The notes below the pieces were generated by a model that was not told the origin of the DNA, searched no databases, and worked only from the letters and a program-made list of their open reading frames with translations. Shown here piece by piece: positions 57,171 through 64,000 of a stretch of 64,000 bases of DNA (its first letter is position 1; each line of letters starts with the position of its first letter). The position numbers and the translations under genes were made by a program. The DNA comes from Thioflexithrix psekupsensis (GTDB taxonomy: Bacteria > Pseudomonadota > Gammaproteobacteria > Beggiatoales > Beggiatoaceae), in contig NZ_MSLT01000012.1 of assembly GCF_002149925.1 (NCBI RefSeq), forward strand, positions 496,001-560,000. Reading direction: 5' to 3'.

Positions 57171-58148
57171 ATGAACAAAAGATATGAAGATTTAGAAGAG
57201 TTAATGTCAACAGGTGAAGCGAGAGAAGTGAAGCGAGCGATGGCAGTAAGAATGTCTTTGCTTGGTTTTGTGCGTGCGGAAGCGGCTTTAGCGTGTTGTG
57301 TCAGTGTGCAATTTGTGGATAAATGGAAAGCCATTTATTTAGCGTCAGGGGTGGAAGGATTAAAGTTAGCGTATAAAGGCTCGCCAGGGTATTTAAAGCC
57401 GCGTGAACGAGAAGATGTGATTAATTGGATACAAGAAAAGAAGACAATAACAATAGAGGAACTAAAGAGATACTTAAAAGAGGAGTATGATGTTTTCTAT
57501 TCTTCAAATACTTCTTATACTAAATTATTAGAAGAAGCGAATTTAAGTTATAAGAAGACACACAAAGAGAATTCGGCAAAAGATGAGGTAAAAGTAGAAG
57601 CTAAAAAAAAAGAGATTAAGGATTTAATAGATAAGGAGCGTGAACAGATAGAAAGTGGAGAGGTAATGTACTGGATGCAAGACGAAAGCCATCAGTTGTG
57701 GGGAGATATTTGTGGTTATGTTTGGTCGAAAAAAGGAGAAAGAACGTCAATAAAGATGAGTAATTATCGCACTTCTCAAACGTGGTATGGAGCGGTGAAT
57801 ATTTATACGGGAGAATTTATTTTAGATAGGGCAAAGAAAGCTGATACAAAATATACGATAGACTTTATTAACTGGCTCATTTACAGATATAAAGAAGCCC
57901 GTCATGTGATTATTTGGGATGGTGCAAGTTATCATCGTTCTGAAGGTTTAAGAACTTATTTAGAGAAATTAAATGGGGGACTTCCAGAATCAGAATGGAA
58001 AGTTCGTTTATTAAGATTTGCGCCCAATGCCCCAGAGCAAAATCCAGTCGAGGATATTTGGCTTCAAGGTAAGAATTGGGTCAGAAAGAATTTTCATCGT
58101 CTATCAAGCTTTAAAGAAGTCACTATACCAAAATTAAGCCATTCATAA
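57171..58148 (+). CDS. IS630-family transposase, C-terminus altered by MITE insertion
   Basis: The DDE transposase has an N-terminal HTH region (about 15-75), then the catalytic triad: Asp in YWMQDESHQLWG (about 167), Asp in VIIWDGASYH (about 247) and Glu in PEQNPVEDIWL (about 292). Native sequence ends at Thr318; the last seven residues, IPKLSHS, come from the inserted MITE. Deleting 58126-58319 restores a 343-residue protein ending KQYLIPNI. The truncated protein keeps the triad and might still be active. A GGAGAG site precedes the ATG. Confidence 0.9.
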   Translation: MNKRYEDLEELMSTGEAREVKRAMAVRMSLLGFVRAEAALACCVSVQFVDKWKAIYLASGVEGLKLAYKGSPGYLKPREREDVINWIQEKKTITIEELKRYLKEEYDVFYSSNTSYTKLLEEANLSYKKTHKENSAKDEVKVEAKKKEIKDLIDKEREQIESGEVMYWMQDESHQLWGDICGYVWSKKGERTSIKMSNYRTSQTWYGAVNIYTGEFILDRAKKADTKYTIDFINWLIYRYKEARHVIIWDGASYHRSEGLRTYLEKLNGGLPESEWKVRLLRFAPNAPEQNPVEDIWLQGKNWVRKNFHRLSSFKEVTIPKLSHS

Positions 58149-58317
58149 AATTTTTCTGTCAGAATCAGAATTTGCAGAATTTTAGGATTTTCAGAATTAA
58201 AGAGTAAAAAATCTATTGAAAATAAACGACTTGCAAGAGTCAATTTTGAAAATTCTTTAATTCTGTAAATTCTGATTCTGACAAATTAAGGATTCTATGA
58301 ACCACATCTTTTGGGTA
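58126..58317. mobile_element. MITE, full-length copy B (192 bp), inserted in the IS630 transposase gene
   Basis: The element starts TACCAAAATTAAGCC, ends ATCTTTTGGGTA and is flanked by TA on both sides (58124-58125 and 58318-58319). Internal near-perfect repeats run from TGTCAGAATCAGAATTT (58158) to AAATTCTGATTCTGACA (58283). It has no coding capacity. Removing it with one TA rejoins the transposase frame precisely, which proves both ends and the TA duplication. Confidence 0.92.
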
Positions 58318-58319
58318 TA

Positions 58320-58396
58320 GTATGTTTGAGACCTTTTTGTCAGGTAAAGTGTTTAAGTTTAATAAAATTAAACAGTATCTTATACCTAATATCTAG
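58320..58396 (+). pseudogene. Severed 3' end of the IS630 transposase gene
   Basis: The frame from 58322 reads MFETFLSGKVFKFNKIKQY and ends with LIPNI at TAG 58394-58396. This is the typical C-terminal tail of IS630 transposases, now separated from the body of the gene by the MITE. Confidence 0.85.
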
Positions 58397-58421
58397 CTAG
58401 ATATTAAAACTTAATTTGTTT

Positions 58422-58670
58422 TTATATCTCACATAATTTTGGTATATGTAAATGTCCAAATAAGGCTTCAAATTGATCTTTTTTACGCACATCATAATAG
58501 TTTTCTAACATGCTTAAAATTAAACTTTTACCAAAACGGCGCGGACGGAGAAATAATAAATATTTACTCGCTTGTTCAAATTCATGAATATATTGCGTGC
58601 GATCAGCGTAGTAATAACCTTCGCTAATGACGGCAGCAAAATCGGCTAAACCATAAGGAAATTTCATCAT
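58422..58670 (-). pseudogene. N-terminal remnant of an AAA-ATPase/PD-(D/E)XK family protein
   Basis: The 82-residue frame starts KFPYGLADFAAVISEGYYYADRT and includes the Walker-A-like RPRRFGKSLILSML, typical of the predicted AAA-ATPase (DUF1703-type) family, whose members are normally several hundred residues long. The native sequence ends at GHLHI. The last residues, PKLCEI, are read from the IS630 right end at 58444. The remainder of the gene is not found on the far side of the IS, so it was deleted as well as interrupted. Confidence 0.85.
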
Positions 58671-58950
58671 TATCTCGCTGTGTAAAGAGAGTGGATTTTG
58701 TTTAATGATAACAAATGCAGACCTATCCGCATGATTAATTTTAACTTACCCAATAAAAGTAATGTAATATTTATTTAAACTCTCGTTGAATGTTATCATC
58801 ACCTGATGCACTGACCACTTATGCTACTCTATTTTACCGTTAATGCTTCCCGTGCTGTGATGTGTGGTGGCGATCACCTATTCTTGAGGTAACAACATAG
58901 ACCAATCTGATATGATGGGTTGGTTTTGCAATAAAGATGGATTAAAAATC

Positions 58951-59445
58951 ATGAAAAAACAGGCTGGATTTACATTAATCGAATTATTTATTGCAGTGGC
59001 TATTCTTAGTGTTCTTGTCACTTTGGTGGTGCCAGAAATGCGCCGAACCCTGCAAAGCAATCAAATTACATCAAAAACCAATGCCCTAGTGCGTACTCTT
59101 AATTATGCCCGTAATGAATCGATTGTCAAAGGCAGTTCAGCCGTGTTGCGTATTGAGTCGATCAGTGCTTCCAATGAATGGGGCGATGGTTGGGTGTTGT
59201 CTTTGGAGCGGGGCGGAGTCAAAGAAGAATTAAGACGTTTTGAATTTGATAATGGCATTCTGGTGACGGCCAATAACGCAATCAGCGAAATCGCCTATTC
59301 CAGAGGACAGGTTAATTTACCTAGCCCGCTGTTGCTGACGATTTGCCACACCGATAGCCAGTCTAATCTTGCTGGCCGCCGCATTGAGGTCGAATATACG
59401 GGGCGAGTGAGTTTACGGGATCGCCATTTTGATTGTAACAGTTAA
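58951..59445 (+). CDS. GspH/FimT-type minor pseudopilin
   Basis: The 164-residue prepilin has the class III signal AG|FTLIELFIAVAILSVLVTLVVPE, with cleavage before the phenylalanine by the prepilin peptidase and Glu5 in place. A GspH/FimT-like globular domain follows, ending with SLRDRHFDC. It is the first of four pilin genes in the same direction. The ATG at 58951 gives a normal short leader peptide (MKKQAG); the longer frame from 58912 does not. Confidence 0.85.
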   Translation: MKKQAGFTLIELFIAVAILSVLVTLVVPEMRRTLQSNQITSKTNALVRTLNYARNESIVKGSSAVLRIESISASNEWGDGWVLSLERGGVKEELRRFEFDNGILVTANNAISEIAYSRGQVNLPSPLLLTICHTDSQSNLAGRRIEVEYTGRVSLRDRHFDCNS

Positions 59446-59487
59446 TGAACTGATTTTGGATGATTTGGGTTTGGTATGGAGTACAAC

Positions 59488-59967
59488 ATGATGAACAAAC
59501 AGTTATTTCGTCCCAACGGTTTTACTATGATTGAAATGTTGGTGGCGTTGCTTGTTTTGTCAGTGGGTTTGTTGGGGATTGCCGCACTCCAAACCACAGG
59601 ACAACAAGCCAATTATCGCGCCTATGTCCGCACGCAAGCCACGTGGTTGGCTTATGATATGATGGACAAAATGCGTCATAATCAACAGGTTGCCAGTGCT
59701 TATGTCCATCCTTCGTCAGGATTTACTGATGAAGGCCCCGGCGGTCAAGACTACAATACCAAATGTGACACTTCCGATTGTACCCCTGAAGAATTAGCGG
59801 CTTACGACTTAGACAATTGGTTTGCCCGCATTCGGGAAAATTTACCTTCGGGCGTGGCGCAAATTGAAGCCGATGCTGTACCCGGGCGTTATCATATTCG
59901 TATTGGTTGGATCAATCCCCAAAGCGATGATACCCAGATCACTCAGGCATGGGTTTTACAATTGTAG
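59488..59967 (+). CDS. pilV: Type IV pilus minor pilin PilV
   Basis: The 159-residue protein has the prepilin signal NG|FTMIEMLVALLVLSVGLLGIAALQ, the PilV hallmark GLLGIAALQ-x-TGQQ, and then WLAYDMMDKMRHNQ and a short periplasmic domain. It belongs to the priming minor pilins of type IV pili. GGAG at 59478-59481 supports ATG 59488 or 59491. Confidence 0.87.
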   Translation: MMNKQLFRPNGFTMIEMLVALLVLSVGLLGIAALQTTGQQANYRAYVRTQATWLAYDMMDKMRHNQQVASAYVHPSSGFTDEGPGGQDYNTKCDTSDCTPEELAAYDLDNWFARIRENLPSGVAQIEADAVPGRYHIRIGWINPQSDDTQITQAWVLQL

Positions 59968-60103
59968 TGATGTGCCAATCACAGCGTTTACACTGTATTT
60001 ATTTTAAGATAGCATTATCATAGAAAAGGAGAGCGGAAAATGGGTCAGTCCACACTGACGTGCTATCCCTGCTTGCAGTCTGTGAGCGTTTCCGCATAAA
60101 CCG

Positions 60104-61180
60104 ATGCGCCAAAATTACCGTACTGAACGAGGGTTCAGCCTCATTGAGATTATGATTGCTTTGGTCATCAGCCTGATCTTAATGGCGGGCGTTTTGACCA
60201 TCATGTCAAGCAGTAAACGTACCTACTTATTACAAGATGAGTTGGGGCAGTTACAAGAAAATGCGCGTTTTGCGCTGGATGACATTGCTTTTAATGTGCG
60301 AATGGCGGGTTTTTATGGATGTTCTGCGTCACGTCCTATGGGATTGGCGGCGGCTGCGCCGATTCGGGGGTGGGACAATGAATCAATTATCACTGCATTT
60401 CGTGGGGCTGATGGCACTTATTTGGTCAATCCCACAGTGAAAACCGCTAACGCTGGGAAAAATGAACCGGCATCCGATATTTTACAAGTTGCCACGTTGG
60501 GACGTTCTACGAATTTATGTGATGGTTCAGTGAATACCAATGCGGCAACCAATATTAGCAATTTGAACACTTCCACAGGATCAGAACTGTTCCTACCCAA
60601 TGCGGACTATCCGTTGGGCAGTTCGCTGGTTTTGGCAGATTGTGGAGGAGGGCGTGTTTATCGTGTGGCTGCTCGTACAGGCGATAAAGTCCGAATAGAA
60701 GGCAGTTTTGAGCGCACTTATGGGTGTCCGGTGGATTTGTTTTCGGGCGAAGAAAGTGTGATTCGTTACGAAGTACGGGCAATTGACAAGGACGACAATG
60801 ATTCGGCACGGGATCGGGTTGATGGTTTTGCCTTGTTCCGTACCGACCCCAATAATCCCCCAAATATGCGCTTACTGGTTGATGGCGTAGAAAATTTACA
60901 AGTGCGTTTTGGGGTAGATACGGATAGTCCTGGGGATGGAGTTGCCAACCGTTACGTGCCGATCACGCAAAATGTCATTGGAAGAGTGGTGAGTGTGCGA
61001 ATCACCTTACTCATGCGCACCCCGAATTTTCAAGGCACTTTACCCGAAGTCACGAATCCAGAAAGCTACACTTTCACTTTAGACCCTGATGTTGTCTACC
61101 AGCCGATGCGAGATAATTTAACCAATGAACAAGGTTATCGTCACCGTATTTTTACCACGACCGTTCAGGTGCGTAATTAG
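60104..61180 (+). CDS. pilW: Type IV pilus minor pilin PilW
   Basis: The 358-residue protein starts with RG|FSLIEIMIALVISLILMAGV, followed by LQENARFALDDIAFNVRMAGFYGC, the strongly conserved PilW segment. A long C-terminal beta domain ends with VRITLLMRTP and HRIFTTTVQVRN. It is a minor pilin of the assembly-priming complex. No pilX gene follows; the next gene is a PilE-like pilin 50 bases downstream. Confidence 0.9.
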   Translation: MRQNYRTERGFSLIEIMIALVISLILMAGVLTIMSSSKRTYLLQDELGQLQENARFALDDIAFNVRMAGFYGCSASRPMGLAAAAPIRGWDNESIITAFRGADGTYLVNPTVKTANAGKNEPASDILQVATLGRSTNLCDGSVNTNAATNISNLNTSTGSELFLPNADYPLGSSLVLADCGGGRVYRVAARTGDKVRIEGSFERTYGCPVDLFSGEESVIRYEVRAIDKDDNDSARDRVDGFALFRTDPNNPPNMRLLVDGVENLQVRFGVDTDSPGDGVANRYVPITQNVIGRVVSVRITLLMRTPNFQGTLPEVTNPESYTFTLDPDVVYQPMRDNLTNEQGYRHRIFTTTVQVRN

Positions 61181-61230
61181 TTTATCCTAAGATTTAACAA
61201 AGACTTCATTTTCAGGAGTGTGAAAATAAT

Positions 61231-61686
61231 ATGCGTGAGTTGCAGCAACAACGGGGTTTTACTCTGATGGAATTGATGATTGTGGTGGCGATCATGGCGA
61301 TTTTAGCGATGATTGCCTATCCGATGTACAATGAACAAATAACACGCGCCAATCGCAGCACCGCCACTGGTGCGTTGCTGGAGTTGACGCAGCGTCAAGA
61401 GATTTTTTACGCGGATAATAATCGTTATGCCAGTAGCCTGTCCGAGCTTTTGGGATCAGACGTGGGAGACCGTATTATAAAAGAAGGCTCTTCTTACTAT
61501 GCAGGTAATGCGGGTAGTAAGTTTTATGAATTGTCGATTGAAAGCGAGAATTTCCGCCGCAACTACACCCTAACCGCCAAGCCTTATGGTCGTCAAGCGA
61601 TTGATGACACCAAATGTACCGCATTAATCATCACGTCCACAGGGAAAAAAGCCGCCGAAGGCGAAGACCCCAGTGCGTGTTGGTAG
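61231..61686 (+). CDS. pilE: Type IV minor pilin PilE-like
   Basis: The 151-residue prepilin has the signal RG|FTLMELMIVVAIMAILAMIAYP, then QITRANRSTATGALLELTQRQE and a globular domain with two cysteines (KCTALIIT, CW at the end) that can form the D-region disulfide. It resembles minor pilins PilE/ComP encoded at the end of fimT-pilV-pilW clusters. A GGAGTG ribosome site precedes the ATG and a strong bidirectional terminator follows. Confidence 0.85.
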   Translation: MRELQQQRGFTLMELMIVVAIMAILAMIAYPMYNEQITRANRSTATGALLELTQRQEIFYADNNRYASSLSELLGSDVGDRIIKEGSSYYAGNAGSKFYELSIESENFRRNYTLTAKPYGRQAIDDTKCTALIITSTGKKAAEGEDPSACW

Positions 61687-61706
61687 TTTTTTGAGACTGA
61701 GACAAG

Positions 61707-61747
61707 AAAAACGGCCAAACCAACTCAATCTTGGTTTAGCCGTTTTT
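61707..61747. terminator. Bidirectional terminator between pilE and recA
   Basis: AAAAACGGC and AAACCA at 61707-61722 pair with TGGTTT and GCCGTTTTT at 61732-61747 with one mismatch. The A and T runs serve both strands. Confidence 0.85.
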
Positions 61748-61773
61748 CAGTTTAGCGAATATTAAAACTGGAT

Positions 61774-62838
61774 TTATTCCCCAGGCGGCAAGTCATCTTC
61801 TATCAGCACTTCATCCTCGCTGCCCGCGCTGCTGGCATTGATCACACTGCTGGTCAATAACTTTTCTCGAATTTGCTGCTCAATGGCTTTGGCCATATCG
61901 GGTTTTTCTCTTAAAAAGTTACGTACATTGTCCTTACCTTGGCCGATGCGCTCGCCGTTGTAGCTGTACCACGCGCCAGCTTTATCCACAATGCCGGCTT
62001 TCACGCCCAGATCAATGATTTCGCTTTCTCGTGAAATCCCCTCACCATACAAAATGTCAAAAACCACCTCTTTAAATGGCGGAGCCACTTTATTTTTAAC
62101 CACTTTCACCTTGGTTTCGTTACCAATAATGTCATCGCCGCGTTTAATCGCACCAATGCGGCGAATGTCCAAACGCACCGAAGCGTAAAATTTAAGCGCG
62201 TTTCCACCCGTAGTCGTTTCGGGACTGCCGAAAATCACGCCAATCTTCATACGAATCTGGTTAATAAAAATCACTAAGGTATTGTAACGCTTAATATTTG
62301 CGGTCAATTTGCGCAAAGCCTGAGACATCAGGCGCGCTTGCAAACCCATGTGCGAATCGCCCATTTCGCCTTCAATTTCTGCTTTAGGAGTCAAAGCCGC
62401 AACCGAGTCCACCACCACCACATCTACCGCGCCAGAGCGCACCAACATATCAGTGATTTCTAAGGCTTCCTCACCATTATTTGGCTGAGACAGCAGCAAT
62501 TCGCCGACATTTACGCCCAATTTTTCTGCATATTGGCGATCTAAGGCGTGTTCTGCGTCAATAAAGGCAGCGACTCCGCCTTTTTTCTGAATTTCAGCCA
62601 CAACTTGCAAGGTTAAAGTGGTTTTTCCTGACGATTCTGGGCCGTAAATCTCTACAACCCGTCCCATCGGCAAGCCTCCCACCCCCAAAGCAATGTCCAA
62701 TCCTAAAGAGCCAGTAGACACCGTCTCTATATTTTGTATAACTCCGACATCGCCCATGCGCATGACAGAGCCTTTGCCGAATTGTTTTTCAATTTGCCCT
62801 AAGGCCGCGCTGAGGGCTTTCTTTTTGCTGTCGTCCAT
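61774..62838 (-). CDS. recA: Recombinase RecA
   Basis: RecA drives homologous recombination and triggers LexA cleavage. The 354-residue protein starts [22 protein letters not shown] and has Walker [11 protein letters not shown] (about 67-76), the L1 loop [10 protein letters not shown], Walker [11 protein letters not shown] and the L2 region [21 protein letters not shown] short acidic tail closes it. Length and composition are standard. A near-consensus LexA box lies upstream. Confidence 0.97.
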   Translation of the reverse strand: MDDSKKKALSAALGQIEKQFGKGSVMRMGDVGVIQNIETVSTGSLGLDIALGVGGLPMGRVVEIYGPESSGKTTLTLQVVAEIQKKGGVAAFIDAEHALDRQYAEKLGVNVGELLLSQPNNGEEALEITDMLVRSGAVDVVVVDSVAALTPKAEIEGEMGDSHMGLQARLMSQALRKLTANIKRYNTLVIFINQIRMKIGVIFGSPETTTGGNALKFYASVRLDIRRIGAIKRGDDIIGNETKVKVVKNKVAPPFKEVVFDILYGEGISRESEIIDLGVKAGIVDKAGAWYSYNGERIGQGKDNVRNFLREKPDMAKAIEQQIREKLLTSSVINASSAGSEDEVLIEDDLPPGE

Positions 62839-62880
62839 TATGTGTTACTCACGTGGCAGATGAAACGGTTAAAACCAATA

Positions 62881-62896
62881 CTGTATATTTGTACAT
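62881..62896 (-). promoter_or_regulatory. LexA (SOS) box upstream of recA
   Basis: On the minus strand the site reads ATGTACAAATATACAG; on the plus strand CTGT-N8-ACAT, one base away from the gammaproteobacterial CTGT-N8-ACAG. It lies about 43 bases before the recA ATG, next to a GATAAT -10-like hexamer. Confidence 0.72.
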
Positions 62897-62959
62897 TATC
62901 GCATAAATTGGCGACTGCGCCTAATAGTTTACGTGAGATTTATCCCGACCGACTTTGTT

Positions 62960-63415
62960 TTACAAACCAAACTCTTGCGGGCTTAAATTCAACTCTTGAC
63001 AAATTTCCCGTACCGCTTGTTTTTCATGGTCATCAAAATCCCCATCCGCCATGCCAATCGCACAACAAACCCGAATCAATAAGCGTCCCATTTCATCTTT
63101 ACCTTTCAAGCGGCCAATCGACTTCATTACCTCAGCTTTACCGATTAAATAATCAAAATCAAAGCCTTCTACATAATTATTAAACGATTTAATGACATCT
63201 TTCATGTCAAAAACCCGCAATTCTTCAGAACGTTCGATATAACCCGCCATTTTGCGTTTTTCTTCGGGTTTAACTTGACCATCAGAGCAAGCCACAAAAG
63301 CACAACCCGCCACGACTGCTTCCATAAAATCTTTGTTTTTAAAACGCGCAATCCCCTCAGAAATAGATGTTTTTTGTTGATTAAACCAATCTTTCACACT
63401 GTTAAAAGTGGTCAC
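62960..63415 (-). CDS. TerB-family protein, second of a tandem pair
   Basis: The 151-residue cytoplasmic helical protein belongs to the TerB/TerB-like family: FVACSDGQVKPEEKRKMAGYIERSEEL and a later MADGDFDDHEKQAVREICQEL carry the paired acidic, possibly metal-binding, motifs. TerB proteins associate with tellurite or stress-resistance membrane complexes; no terC/terD genes are in the window. It is over 80 percent alike by eye to its upstream neighbour at 63491. Confidence 0.85.
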   Translation of the reverse strand: MTTFNSVKDWFNQQKTSISEGIARFKNKDFMEAVVAGCAFVACSDGQVKPEEKRKMAGYIERSEELRVFDMKDVIKSFNNYVEGFDFDYLIGKAEVMKSIGRLKGKDEMGRLLIRVCCAIGMADGDFDDHEKQAVREICQELNLSPQEFGL

Positions 63416-63447
63416 TATAAGCTCCTTAATTTTCTCAGATAAAACAA

Positions 63448-63479
63448 AACCCGTTAAACCTTTAACCAGTCAACGGGTT
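63448..63479 (-). terminator. Terminator between the two TerB genes
   Basis: AACCCGTT at 63448-63455 and AACGGGTT at 63472-63479 form a stem that, on the minus strand, is followed by TTGTTTTATC. It would uncouple the two paralogues. Confidence 0.6.
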
Positions 63480-63490
63480 ATTCATCATTA

Positions 63491-63946
63491 TTACAAACCA
63501 AAATCGCTGGGATTTAATCCCAATTCAGTGGCCATTTCCCGTACCGCTTGTTTCTCATCGTCGTCAAAATCACCATCCGACATCCCAATCGCGCAGCAAA
63601 CCCGAATCAGTAAACGAGAGGCTTCATCTTTCCCTTTGAGTTTGCCAATCGCTTTCATCGCCTCGCCTTTGCCAATAACAAAATCAAACTCAAAACCATC
63701 CGCATAGTGACTAAACGCCTTAATAACATCTTTCATGTCAAAAACGCGCAATTCTTCAGAACGCTCAATATAACCTGCCATTTTGCGTTTTTCTTCGGCT
63801 TTCACTTCGCCGTTGGCGCAGGCCACAAAAGCACAACCTGCCACAACAGCTTCCATAAATTCTTTGTTTTTAAAACGCGAAATCCCCTCAGAAACCGAGG
63901 TTTTTTGTTGATTTAACCAATCTTTTACGCTGTTAAACGCACTCAT
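63491..63946 (-). CDS. TerB-family protein, first of a tandem pair
   Basis: The 151-residue paralogue has the same architecture: AFVACANGEVKAEEKRKMAGYIERSEEL and MSDGDFDDDEKQAVREMATEL. In the first acidic motif, SDGQ is replaced by ANGE. The ATG at 63946 gives an N-terminus that aligns with the partner (SAFNSVKDWLNQQKTS versus TTFNSVKDWFNQQKTS) and has a GGAG site; upstream in-frame codons to 63985 are excluded. The pair probably arose by recent tandem duplication. Confidence 0.85.
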   Translation of the reverse strand: MSAFNSVKDWLNQQKTSVSEGISRFKNKEFMEAVVAGCAFVACANGEVKAEEKRKMAGYIERSEELRVFDMKDVIKAFSHYADGFEFDFVIGKGEAMKAIGKLKGKDEASRLLIRVCCAIGMSDGDFDDDEKQAVREMATELGLNPSDFGL

Positions 63947-64000
63947 GCCGTATTTACTCCGAAAAAATAAGTTGAAGAGAAACAAAGTGTGGCTCTTTAC

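Larger units (their letters stand above)
57120..58444 (+). mobile_element. IS630-family insertion sequence, interrupted by a MITE
   Basis: The proposed ends are TACCAATTTTTTCAGAG at 57120 and ATAATTTTGGTA at 58433-58444, imperfect inverted repeats that share TACCAA. TA follows on the right, matching the IS630/Tc1-mariner preference; the left flank reads TG, so that copy has mutated or been deleted. Without the inserted MITE and one TA the element is about 1131 bp, normal for IS630. It carries one transposase gene. Confidence 0.75.

Overview
The window reads as chromosomal DNA of a moderately AT-rich gammaproteobacterium. The core genes (metF, gpmA, serS, aspS, accD, rph, recA, rpoH, bioH, birA, a type A RNase P RNA) are gammaproteobacterial in type. 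A phycobilisome-like protein beside V4R-domain proteins, a roadblock/GTPase pair, minor type IV pilins and several membrane-linked signalling proteins suggest a filamentous, gliding Beggiatoa/Thiotrichales-like organism. That placement is inference from gene content; no 16S gene is present.

Layout. 0-5.2 kb: the 3' part of a nonribosomal peptide synthetase (C-A-T module, cut by the window edge) followed by livF, a small LivF-associated membrane protein and an unknown membrane protein. 5.3-9.8 kb: metF behind a long structured leader, rlmI, sohB, RNase P RNA, a 60-residue protein and a PilZ protein. 10-13.4 kb: glycogen phosphorylase and phosphoglycerate mutase. 13.4-22.4 kb: a complete MITE, a secreted protein, opgC, a YhaO/YhaN (SbcD/SbcC-like) pair, cytochrome c4 and a DUF4412-like protein. 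22.4-27.3 kb: a glycan-export block with strongly G+T-rich coding strands. 27.4-33.7 kb: pentapeptide protein, LuxR-type membrane regulator, TolC-like protein, DUF3750 protein, serS, crcB and a SPOR protein. 34-36.1 kb: a REC-like protein, a small GTPase split by an in-frame UGA, and a roadblock protein. 36.2-41.6 kb: a Met/Gln-rich exported protein, rpoH and a membrane adenylate cyclase. 41.8-49.1 kb: bioH, two unknown genes, an acyltransferase, birA, accD, rph and comF.

The most interesting region is 49.18-54.49 kb. Behind a good promoter with an inverted repeat lie, all on the plus strand: V4R protein, Ala-rich acidic protein, phycobilisome-like globin-fold protein, second V4R protein, and a serine/threonine kinase overlapping the second V4R gene. 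From memory this order recalls the cyanobacterial slr0144-slr0152 (photosystem II assembly) operon, without its ferredoxin-like genes, in what appears to be a non-photosynthetic bacterium.

The right end holds fmdB-type and aspS genes, an IS630-family element, four minor pilin genes, recA with a LexA-like box, and tandem terB-like paralogues. The IS630 transposase gene has been interrupted near its 3' end by a 192-bp MITE. Removing the MITE and one copy of its TA duplication restores the reading frame exactly. The same IS truncated an AAA-ATPase gene. A second full MITE copy lies at 13.46 kb, and degenerate pieces occur at several other gene ends.
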